From Flavobacteriaceae bacterium F08102 (GTDB lineage Bacteria > Bacteroidota > Bacteroidia > Flavobacteriales > Flavobacteriaceae), in assembly GCA_023015935.1 (NCBI GenBank), contig JALKAY010000010.1, positions 1 through 56,447 of the forward strand: DNA of 56,447 bases. Reading direction: 5' to 3'. Within the stretch, counting starts at the first letter, position 1; each line of letters starts with the position of its first letter. The position numbers were made by a program, and so were the translations under genes. This document shows, in pieces, positions 1 to 7,406 of the stretch. A model generated the notes under the pieces. That model was not told where the DNA came from, ran no database searches, and worked only from the letters and a program-made list of their open reading frames with translations.

Positions 1-150
1 TCGGGAATTAATTCCGTGATTTTACTCTAATTTTACGCTGTCAATTTTTCAATCTTTTCAATGAACTTAAAAAATCTGAAAACTCATTTCAGTTATCCAA
101 ATTTTTAAAACTTAGCTCTCTTTACATTTTCCTGTTTCGCTAAGCGGGTG

Positions 151-183
151 CAAATATAGAACCCTTTTTTTAATTCTACCAAA
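151..183 (-). promoter_or_regulatory. Bacteroidota-type promoter for an off-window gene
   Basis: Read on the minus strand, TTTG (180-183) is followed after 21 nt by TATATTTG (151-158), an exact TAnnTTTG -7 element with near-standard spacing. Transcription would run leftwards out of the window with a leader of at least about 140 nt. Confidence 0.6.
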
Positions 184-230
184 TAATTTAAAGAAATTTT
201 AAATTTTTTTTTAATCCTATAAAAGGCGGT

Positions 231-258
231 AAAAAAAAGCCCCTCATTAAGGGAAGGC
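231..258 (-). terminator. Terminator downstream of the SDR gene
   Basis: On the minus strand a short imperfect hairpin (CCCT/AGGG plus an outer GC pair interrupted by a bulge) is followed by eight T. It lies about 80 nt after the end of the minus-strand operon 338-2481. Confidence 0.45.
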
Positions 259-337
259 AAATGTAAAACAAGTCCACATTTCTCACAAGTAATTTTCAAT
301 CAAAGTTGTTAACAATTGAAAAAAAAATAAAAACGCC

Positions 338-1243
338 TTAGTTCAGCGACTTTACAAAGGCTAAAAGCCTACTTTTAAACGGCTCAAAATCAAGCTCAAA
401 TACATTTCGCGATTTAACAAGATCAAATCCTGTACGAACAGGACGTTTTGCTGTTTGGTTCAATTGAGCCGTAGAAATGCGTTTTATAGAACGAGAATCT
501 AATTCAAATGCCTCACAAACGGCAATTGCCACATCATAAATACTCATCATTTCGCTACTAGAGACATGAAATACACCATGAATTCGCTTTTCAACAGCTT
601 CTATACACGCCTTTGCTAAATCGATTACATAGGTGGGCATACGAAATTGATCATCTACAATAGTCAAGGTTCGCCCTTGCTCTACCGCTTCCTTAATCCA
701 CAACACAATTGTAGGTTTTTCCATTTGATCTACCATTCCATAGACCAATATAGTACGGATAATGGTATAAGATATTCCACTCTGCTGTACAATTCGTTCA
801 GACTTCAACTTAGACTTCCCATAGTAATTTAGTGGATTCGCCTTTGCCTCCTCATGATATGGCCCATCCGCTCCGTCAAAAATAAAATCGGTCGATAAAT
901 GAACCAAATGTGTATTATACGGTTTAATTAAACGCACCAATTCTTCGACCAAGACCACATTCACCATATCACATAAGGCATGCTCGGTCTCGCACAAATC
1001 AACATTTGTTATTGCGGCACAATTAATAACTTCTGTAGGTTTAACCCGATCAATCTCAAAAGCCAATGCTTTGAAGTCGGTTAAATCAATCTCAACATAT
1101 TCAAAATTACAGGTAGTTTCATTTCGATTCGGTCCTTTTGCAAATCCAATAACCTCAACGGCTGGATTCGTCGATAGCATATTAACCAGTGTCTGCCCCA
1201 ACAATCCATTACAACCTGTAACTATGATCCTCTTATTTCTCAC
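338..1243 (-). CDS. NAD(P)-dependent SDR, RmlD-like sugar-nucleotide reductase
   Basis: Extended short-chain dehydrogenase of 301 aa resembling dTDP-4-dehydrorhamnose reductase (RmlD). Visible are the N-terminal Rossmann motif GCNGLLG (residues 10-16), the STDFIFDG segment (117-124) and the catalytic Tyr141-x3-Lys145 pair. RmlD-family enzymes reduce 4-keto sugars bound to dTDP for surface polysaccharide, but no other rhamnose genes are nearby, so the substrate is not known. The start codon is GTG (revcomp of cac at 1241-1243), chosen because it immediately precedes the Rossmann strand. It is the last gene of a minus-strand operon, 15 bp after the K+ channel gene. Confidence 0.85.
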   Translation of the reverse strand: MRNKRIIVTGCNGLLGQTLVNMLSTNPAVEVIGFAKGPNRNETTCNFEYVEIDLTDFKALAFEIDRVKPTEVINCAAITNVDLCETEHALCDMVNVVLVEELVRLIKPYNTHLVHLSTDFIFDGADGPYHEEAKANPLNYYGKSKLKSERIVQQSGISYTIIRTILVYGMVDQMEKPTIVLWIKEAVEQGRTLTIVDDQFRMPTYVIDLAKACIEAVEKRIHGVFHVSSSEMMSIYDVAIAVCEAFELDSRSIKRISTAQLNQTAKRPVRTGFDLVKSRNVFELDFEPFKSRLLAFVKSLN

Positions 1244-1258
1244 CTATCTTTCGTTTTT

Positions 1259-2257
1259 TTAAAACAACTTATTCAATTTTTGAATCTGCTCCATGTTTCC
1301 CAAAATAATTAATTTAGAATGTGGCTCTAATATTGTATCAGCACTCGGATTTATGACATATTCATTATGGGCATTTTTAAATCCAATAACATTACACCCT
1401 GTCTTTCTTCCTAAATCTAAGTCACGAATCGACTTGGATAAAAATTCTTTTGGCAATTCATCAACCACAATCTCTTCCAAATGGGTGCCCGACGCAGAAT
1501 CAACTGCCAATCGATCAACAAATTCTACAATATCCGGTGTTACTAATAAAGAGGCCATATGATCTCCTCCTAATTTATCTGGCATAATGACATTATTTGC
1601 CCCTGCAATTTTAAGCTTACTGTAAGAGGAATCATCGGAAGCCCTACTCACAATTGTCATTTTCTTGTTTAATTGTCTTGAAGACAATACAACATAGAGG
1701 TTATTCGCATCAGAAGGCAAGGTTGTTATCAAACTAGATGCTACTGCAATCCCTGCTTTTTCTAATACCTCATCCTTAGTTGCATCTCCTTTAATATATA
1801 AGTATTGTAGCTTTTCAATCTGTTCGATCCGATCATCATTATTTTCAATAATAACCAAAGGCCTATTAAATTTCTTCAATTTTGCCACTGCTTGTTTTCC
1901 ATTCCTACCAAAACCACATACAATCGCATGCCCCGTTAAGTTTTCAATTTTTTTCTGCACTTTCTTGAATTTTAATTTATCAAACAACTCACCACTTACC
2001 ACGTACTCTGTGATAACAGACACTGCATACGCAATGGTTATTACACTCATAAGAATGAGCATAATAGTAAACAACTTTTCTCCTTGATTAAGCGGATGAA
2101 TTTCACTAAAACCCACTGTAGTAACCGTAATCACCGTCATATACAATGCATTTATAAATGTAGTATCAGACAGTAACATATACCCTACTACACCCGCTAC
2201 TACCACCAATAACAATAGAGACAATGCTAAATACAATTTTGATTTAAATACATTCAT
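1259..2257 (-). CDS. Potassium channel with RCK (TrkA-N/TrkA-C) domain
   Basis: A 332-aa inner-membrane K+ channel of the two-TM plus RCK type (MthK/Kch-like). TM1 spans about residues 8-29, the pore helix leads to filter TVGFSE (47-52), TM2 spans about 62-87, and a Rossmann TrkA-N domain with GFGRNG (115-120) is followed by a TrkA-C domain. The family gates K+ flux in response to ligands bound to the RCK ring. The filter has Phe-Ser-Glu where canonical channels have Tyr-Gly-Asp, so selectivity may be relaxed. The start overlaps the end of the PspC-like gene by 4 bp, which implies translational coupling. Confidence 0.88.
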   Translation of the reverse strand: MNVFKSKLYLALSLLLLVVVAGVVGYMLLSDTTFINALYMTVITVTTVGFSEIHPLNQGEKLFTIMLILMSVITIAYAVSVITEYVVSGELFDKLKFKKVQKKIENLTGHAIVCGFGRNGKQAVAKLKKFNRPLVIIENNDDRIEQIEKLQYLYIKGDATKDEVLEKAGIAVASSLITTLPSDANNLYVVLSSRQLNKKMTIVSRASDDSSYSKLKIAGANNVIMPDKLGGDHMASLLVTPDIVEFVDRLAVDSASGTHLEEIVVDELPKEFLSKSIRDLDLGRKTGCNVIGFKNAHNEYVINPSADTILEPHSKLIILGNMEQIQKLNKLF

Positions 2258-2481
2258 AAATCAAAAACTGAACTGCGTTTCGTATAAATCATGTCTTTTA
2301 GCTTTAACAAAAAAGCCAATGTCAAATAAACTCCAAACCAAAACCCGAATGTAATAAAGGAGATATAAATAAAAAACAATCGCACGTTAGTTACTCTTAT
2401 CCCCAATTTATCGGCAAATCGAGAAGAAACATCAAAACCTCGTTTCTCAAAAAAATAACGTATTTTATGAATGAATTGCAT
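2254..2481 (-). CDS. PspC-like small membrane protein
   Basis: Small protein of 75 aa with a conserved charged N-terminus, a GIRVTNVRLFFIY segment, one or two hydrophobic stretches and a basic C-terminus. It resembles the short PspC-domain proteins found in flavobacteria. The ATG at 2481 is preferred over a longer in-frame start at 2583, because the extra 34 residues would overlap the divergent uvrA promoter and look non-conserved. Its role here is unknown; PspC proteins elsewhere sense envelope stress. It overlaps the K+ channel gene by 4 bp, so the two are probably co-translated. Confidence 0.7.
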   Translation of the reverse strand: MQFIHKIRYFFEKRGFDVSSRFADKLGIRVTNVRLFFIYISFITFGFWFGVYLTLAFLLKLKDMIYTKRSSVFDL

Positions 2482-2558
2482 ACTTATAATTTGTTTGCAA
2501 TTTAACCAATTATATGAACTTAACCTTAGCTCATCCTTAAAATCTCTTGACAATTGAG

Positions 2559-2566
2559 TACCTTTG
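2559..2566 (+). promoter_or_regulatory. uvrA promoter -7 element
   Basis: TACCTTTG matches TAnnTTTG and lies 25 bp before the uvrA ATG at 2592. It falls inside a longer in-frame extension beginning with TTG at 2547, which argues that the real start is the downstream ATG. No convincing -33 box was seen. Confidence 0.5.
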
Positions 2567-2591
2567 TAGCTTTGCAATTTCAAATCGAAAC

Positions 2592-5411
2592 ATGGCTACA
2601 AACTATATAGAAGTTCAGGGAGCAAGAGTGCATAATTTAAAGGATATTGACATCAAAATTCCGCGTGAAAAACTTGTCGTTATAACCGGCTTGAGTGGAA
2701 GCGGAAAATCTTCTTTGGCATTTGATACAATTTACGCAGAAGGGCAACGTCGATACATTGAGACATTTTCTGCCTATGCACGACAATTTCTTGGAGGTCT
2801 AGAGAGACCTGACGTAGATAAAATAGATGGCCTCTCTCCTGTTATTGCGATAGAACAAAAGACCACAAGTAAGAGCCCACGATCTACCGTTGGTACCATT
2901 ACCGAAGTCTATGATTTCCTTCGGCTGTTATTCGCTCGTGCTGCAGATGCTTTTTCAAGTGTTACTGGGGAACCCATGGTTAGTTATACTGACGAACAAA
3001 TTGTACAGTTAATCAACAGTGATTTTAACAACAAAAAGATTACCGTATTAGCCCCCGTGATCAAATCACGCAAGGGACATTACCGAGAATTATTTGAACA
3101 AATAGCCAAGCAAGGATTTGTTAAAGTTCGTATTGATGGTGAGATCAGAGATATTGAAAAAGGCATGCGTCTTGATCGATACAAAACACATGATATTGAA
3201 ATCGTAATTGATCGTTTAACAATTAATGATAATTCACAAAAACGCATTGAAGAAGCGATCAAAACAGCCATGTATCACGGTGAGGACACAATTATGATAT
3301 TGGTACATGAAACAAAACAACCGCGGTATTTTAGTCGAAGTTTAATGTGTCCAAGCTCTGGAATTTCATATCCTAAACCTGAACCCAACTCCTTTTCATT
3401 TAACTCCCCTAAAGGAGCTTGTCAATTATGTAACGGGCTAGGTACAATCAATGAAATTAACATTGACAAAATCATACCAGACCCCAAAATTTCAATAAGC
3501 AATGGAGGCATTGCACCGCTTGGAGAACAAAAGAATTCATGGGTCTTTAAACAGTTAAATTTAATTGCCGAACGCTATTCATTCAAACTCACAGATCCTA
3601 TTCAAAAAATTCCAAAGGAAGCTTATGAAATCATCCTCCATGGTGGCAAGGAAAAATTTGAAGTCCAATCAAAAGACTTGGGAATAACCCGAAAGTATGA
3701 AATAGACTTTGAAGGTATTTACGCTTTCATTAAACATCAATTTGACACAACGAGCTCTATATCTATCAAACGCTGGGCAGGAAATTACATGGATGAGATT
3801 GCTTGTACAAGCTGTGGAGGTACCCGCTTAAACGAAACGGCTCTTCAATTTAAAATCCAAGGAAAGCATATTGCTGATTTAGCGGAAATGGATTTAATCC
3901 AACTAGCTCAATGGTTTAAAAAAAGTAAATCAAAATTAAGCACCAAACAAAAAGCCATTGCTTTAGATATTTATAAAGAAATTGAAACAAGGCTTCAATT
4001 TTTACTCGATGTTGGACTCGATTACCTTTCTCTAAACAGAAGTTCTAAATCCTTATCGGGCGGAGAGGCTCAACGCATTCGGTTAGCCACTCAAATTGGC
4101 TCACAACTCGTCGGTGTTTTATACATCTTAGATGAGCCAAGTATCGGTTTACACCAACGAGATAATCAACGCTTAATTGATTCCTTAATTAAATTGAGGG
4201 ACTTAGGGAATTCGGTCATCGTTGTTGAACATGATAAAGATATGATTATTGCTGCAGATCAAGTAATTGACATTGGTCCCAAGGCAGGAAAGCACGGGGG
4301 TGAAATCATCAGCAATTGCACGCCTAAAGAATTACTTAAAGGAAATACCCTAACAGCAAAATACCTCAACGGAAATTTAGAAATTTCCATTCCGAAGAAT
4401 CGAAGAGCTGGAAATGGGAAATATATTGAATTAAAAGGTGCTAGCGGAAATAATTTAAAAAATGTAAATGTCAAATTTCCTTTAGGACAAATGATTTGTG
4501 TCACTGGAGTTTCAGGAAGCGGAAAATCAACCTTGATTAACGAAACCCTATACCCCATTTTAAATCGCCATATTTACCGAGCTGTAAAAGAACCCATGCC
4601 TTACACCCAAATAATAGGGTTAGAGCACATTGATAAGGTTATTGACATCAATCAATCTCCCATAGGCAGAACACCTCGCTCAAACCCAGCAACCTACACA
4701 GGCGTCTTTGCAGAAATTAGAAGTTTATTTGCAAAAACACCAGAAGCCATGATACGAGGCTATAAACCTGGTAGGTTTTCATTTAATGTGAAAAATGGCC
4801 GCTGTGAAACTTGTGAAGGAGGGGGACTTCGTGTCATAGAGATGAATTTCCTACCGGATGTATATGTAGAATGCGAATCTTGTCACGGCAAACGATTCAA
4901 TCGAGAAACCCTTGAAATTAGATACAAAGGGAAATCGATTGCAGATGTGTTAAACATGAATATTAATGAAAGTGTTGCTTTTTTTGAGCACATTCCGAAG
5001 ATTTACAGAAAACTTAAAACGATTCAAGATGTTGGCTTGGGATATATTACTTTAGGTCAACAATCTACCACACTGTCTGGCGGGGAAGCACAACGTATAA
5101 AATTAGCTACTGAATTATCAAAAAAAGATACGGGAAATACATTTTATATTTTAGACGAACCCACAACTGGCCTACACTTTGAAGATATTAATGTCTTGAT
5201 GAAAGTCTTAAACAAGCTCACTGACAAAGGCAATACTGTACTGATTATTGAACACAATATGGACGTAATTAAGTTAGCAGATTACATCATTGATATTGGC
5301 CCTGAAGGGGGCAAAAACGGAGGAAAAATCATCGCTACAGGAAGCCCCGAAGAAATCATTTCTTCAAAAAATAGTCATACCGCCACTTTTTTAAAAAAAG
5401 AATTACATTAG
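2592..5411 (+). CDS. uvrA: Excinuclease ABC subunit A
   Basis: UvrA of 939 aa, the usual full length. It is the damage-recognition ATPase of nucleotide excision repair and loads UvrB. Two ABC modules are visible: Walker A GLSGSGKSS (33-41) with signature SLSGGEAQRIRLA, then GVSGSGKST with TLSGGEAQRIKLA and ILDEPTTGLH. The C-terminal zinc module has two intact CxxC pairs (CETC and CESC). The first zinc module keeps CQLC but reads CPSS instead of CxxC, so one ligand is missing. The start at 2592 follows the TACCTTTG promoter. The gene diverges from the PspC-like gene. Confidence 0.97.
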   Translation: MATNYIEVQGARVHNLKDIDIKIPREKLVVITGLSGSGKSSLAFDTIYAEGQRRYIETFSAYARQFLGGLERPDVDKIDGLSPVIAIEQKTTSKSPRSTVGTITEVYDFLRLLFARAADAFSSVTGEPMVSYTDEQIVQLINSDFNNKKITVLAPVIKSRKGHYRELFEQIAKQGFVKVRIDGEIRDIEKGMRLDRYKTHDIEIVIDRLTINDNSQKRIEEAIKTAMYHGEDTIMILVHETKQPRYFSRSLMCPSSGISYPKPEPNSFSFNSPKGACQLCNGLGTINEINIDKIIPDPKISISNGGIAPLGEQKNSWVFKQLNLIAERYSFKLTDPIQKIPKEAYEIILHGGKEKFEVQSKDLGITRKYEIDFEGIYAFIKHQFDTTSSISIKRWAGNYMDEIACTSCGGTRLNETALQFKIQGKHIADLAEMDLIQLAQWFKKSKSKLSTKQKAIALDIYKEIETRLQFLLDVGLDYLSLNRSSKSLSGGEAQRIRLATQIGSQLVGVLYILDEPSIGLHQRDNQRLIDSLIKLRDLGNSVIVVEHDKDMIIAADQVIDIGPKAGKHGGEIISNCTPKELLKGNTLTAKYLNGNLEISIPKNRRAGNGKYIELKGASGNNLKNVNVKFPLGQMICVTGVSGSGKSTLINETLYPILNRHIYRAVKEPMPYTQIIGLEHIDKVIDINQSPIGRTPRSNPATYTGVFAEIRSLFAKTPEAMIRGYKPGRFSFNVKNGRCETCEGGGLRVIEMNFLPDVYVECESCHGKRFNRETLEIRYKGKSIADVLNMNINESVAFFEHIPKIYRKLKTIQDVGLGYITLGQQSTTLSGGEAQRIKLATELSKKDTGNTFYILDEPTTGLHFEDINVLMKVLNKLTDKGNTVLIIEHNMDVIKLADYIIDIGPEGGKNGGKIIATGSPEEIISSKNSHTATFLKKELH

Positions 5412-5448
5412 CCTAATAAATAGACTAATCGCACAAAAAAAATATACT

Positions 5449-6162
5449 ATGAGCATGAATGAAGATCGGAAAATAATTGAAAAATTCCAACATAAAACGT
5501 GGAATGAAATTAAGACAAATGATACTTGGGCCATTTTTAAAATTATGTCTGAATTTGTTGAAGGATATGAAAAACTAAGTAAAATTGGACCGTGCGTAAG
5601 TATATTTGGTTCAGCCAGAACTAAAAGTGACCACAAATATTATATTTTGGCCGAAAACATCGCCTATCAATTAACGCAAAATGGTTATGGGATAATTACT
5701 GGAGGTGGACCTGGGATTATGGAAGCCGGAAACAAGGGGGCCTGGCGTGGTAAAGGAGCCTCTGTTGGCTTAAATATTGACCTTCCTTTTGAACAATCCG
5801 ACAATGCATATATTGATCGAGATAAAAACTTAGACTTCAATTACTTCTTTGTACGCAAAGTTATGTTTGTTAAATATGCACAAGGTTTTGTTGTAATGCC
5901 AGGTGGATTTGGCACATTAGACGAACTTTTTGAAGCCATTACTTTAATTCAAACAAAGAAAATTGGAAAATTCCCAATTATTTTAGTAGGATCTGAATTT
6001 TGGAACGGTCTATTTGATTGGATAAAAGACGTCTTGATTAAACAGTATGCCAATGCATCTCCTGAAGATATGAAGTTAATCACCATCGTTGATACAGAAA
6101 AAGAAGTGGTGGATATCTTAAACAATTTCTATAAAAAATACAGTTTGAGTCCAAATTTTTAA
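5449..6162 (+). CDS. TIGR00730/LOG-family Rossmann protein
   Basis: A 237-aa member of the LOG family (Lonely Guy, cytokinin-type nucleoside 5'-monophosphate phosphoribohydrolase). GSAR (54-57), GGGPGIMEA (85-93) and the signature PGGFGTLDE (151-159) are all intact, which are the family's nucleotide-binding and catalytic residues. In bacteria such enzymes cleave the N-glycosidic bond of nucleoside monophosphates; the physiological substrate is unknown. A second in-frame ATG at 5455 is an alternative start. It sits 37 bp after uvrA and 11 bp before the secreted nuclease/phosphatase gene, so it could be co-transcribed with either. Confidence 0.9.
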   Translation: MSMNEDRKIIEKFQHKTWNEIKTNDTWAIFKIMSEFVEGYEKLSKIGPCVSIFGSARTKSDHKYYILAENIAYQLTQNGYGIITGGGPGIMEAGNKGAWRGKGASVGLNIDLPFEQSDNAYIDRDKNLDFNYFFVRKVMFVKYAQGFVVMPGGFGTLDELFEAITLIQTKKIGKFPIILVGSEFWNGLFDWIKDVLIKQYANASPEDMKLITIVDTEKEVVDILNNFYKKYSLSPNF

Positions 6163-6173
6163 ATCTCGAAACC

Positions 6174-7406
6174 ATGAAAAACATAAGTATTGTCGTTTGT
6201 TTACTCTTCAACGTTATGCTACTTGGACAAACAACGATTAATACGATGTTTTATAATCTCTTAGATTTCCCAGAAGCCCCTCCTACCCATCGAGCCAATA
6301 TATTAAAAACGATCCTCGACAGTTATGAGCCAGATCTTTTTTTGGTATGTGAACTCACGTCAGAAGAGGGAGCGAATGCCATTCTTAACACAGCCTTAGC
6401 ACGAACTGATCATCGTTATAAAAAAGCAAGCTTTATCTCAAACCAATCCAATCCCAATGTAGACTTACAACAACTTGCTTTTTACAATTCACAAAAACTC
6501 ACGTTGATTGATCAAGCCGTAATTACCACGCATTTACGCGATATAAATCACTATACATTTGTACTCAATACAACTGATATGGATTCATCCCCGGTATACC
6601 TAGATGCTTTTGTCACACATTTAAAATCTAGCGAAGGCACTAATAATCAGCAACAACGCCTTGAAATGGTGCAAGATTTCACAACGTCACTTGTCTCAAT
6701 TCCTGAAAATCACTTTGTTATTTTCGCAGGTGATTTAAATTTATATTCAGGGCAAGAACCTGCTTATCAAGAATTATTAGATCCCACTAACGCAATAGAA
6801 CTTAAAGACCCTTTAGATGAAAATGGGGTTTGGCATAACACTTCTAACTACACACCTATTCAAACCCAAGCCACGCGATTGAATCCAATTGGAAGTCACG
6901 GTGCTGGAGGAGGTATTGACGATCGATTTGATTTTATTTTACTCTCACAAAACTTTTTTAGCAACGCAGTCCTATCTTATGTAGACAATAGCTACCAAGC
7001 CTATGGTAACAACGGAAATTGTTTTAATAAAGCAGTTAATGACCCAATGTGTACAGGTACATTTTCACAGGACCTCAGAAATTTATTACACGATATGAGT
7101 GACCACTTACCTGTTACCTTGCAGTTAATAAGTGACAAAACACTTTCGATAGATAAAGCACCCGCCATATCCAAAGCCATCACTTTTGCCCATGGCAATT
7201 TAATTTACGAAAACTTAGAAGTTGTTATTAATCCACACTACTACGGAAAAAAACTCGTACTTTACAATATCCTTGGAGAGGTGCTAGAACGAAAAACAAT
7301 TACCCAAGAACGAACATACATAGACGCAACCTCGTTACAAAATGGCATCTATTATATAAGTATTCCAACTTCCAATACACCTCCACGTAAATTTATTAAA
7401 CTATAA
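6174..7406 (+). CDS. Secreted endonuclease/exonuclease/phosphatase-family protein with T9SS signal
   Basis: A 410-aa exported protein. A signal peptide (about residues 1-19, ending LLGQ) is followed by an endonuclease/exonuclease/phosphatase fold: FLVCELTSEEG near the N-terminus, FAGDLNLY in the middle and the catalytic SDHLPV near residue 310. The last about 75 residues form a T9SS type A sorting domain (LVLYNILGEVLERK, then NGIYYISI and a lysine-rich end). It is therefore probably secreted or surface-anchored through the type IX system. DNA or phospho-substrate specificity cannot be decided from sequence. It abuts the next gene without a gap. Confidence 0.85.
   Translation: MKNISIVVCLLFNVMLLGQTTINTMFYNLLDFPEAPPTHRANILKTILDSYEPDLFLVCELTSEEGANAILNTALARTDHRYKKASFISNQSNPNVDLQQLAFYNSQKLTLIDQAVITTHLRDINHYTFVLNTTDMDSSPVYLDAFVTHLKSSEGTNNQQQRLEMVQDFTTSLVSIPENHFVIFAGDLNLYSGQEPAYQELLDPTNAIELKDPLDENGVWHNTSNYTPIQTQATRLNPIGSHGAGGGIDDRFDFILLSQNFFSNAVLSYVDNSYQAYGNNGNCFNKAVNDPMCTGTFSQDLRNLLHDMSDHLPVTLQLISDKTLSIDKAPAISKAITFAHGNLIYENLEVVINPHYYGKKLVLYNILGEVLERKTITQERTYIDATSLQNGIYYISIPTSNTPPRKFIKL

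Larger units (their letters stand above)
1..337. other. Intergenic region, no gene supported
   Basis: AT-rich stretch to the left of a minus-strand operon. It holds a minus-strand terminator-like hairpin (231-258) and a good minus-strand promoter (151-183) that must drive a gene beyond the left edge. A 64-codon minus-strand reading frame crosses both signals and has low-complexity composition, so it is not called as a gene. No tRNA-like cloverleaf was seen. Confidence 0.6.

Noticed and set aside
105-299. 64-codon minus-strand ORF with two N-terminal cysteines
   Set aside because: It overlaps a terminator hairpin and a good minus-strand promoter and has low-complexity sequence, so it is a chance ORF.
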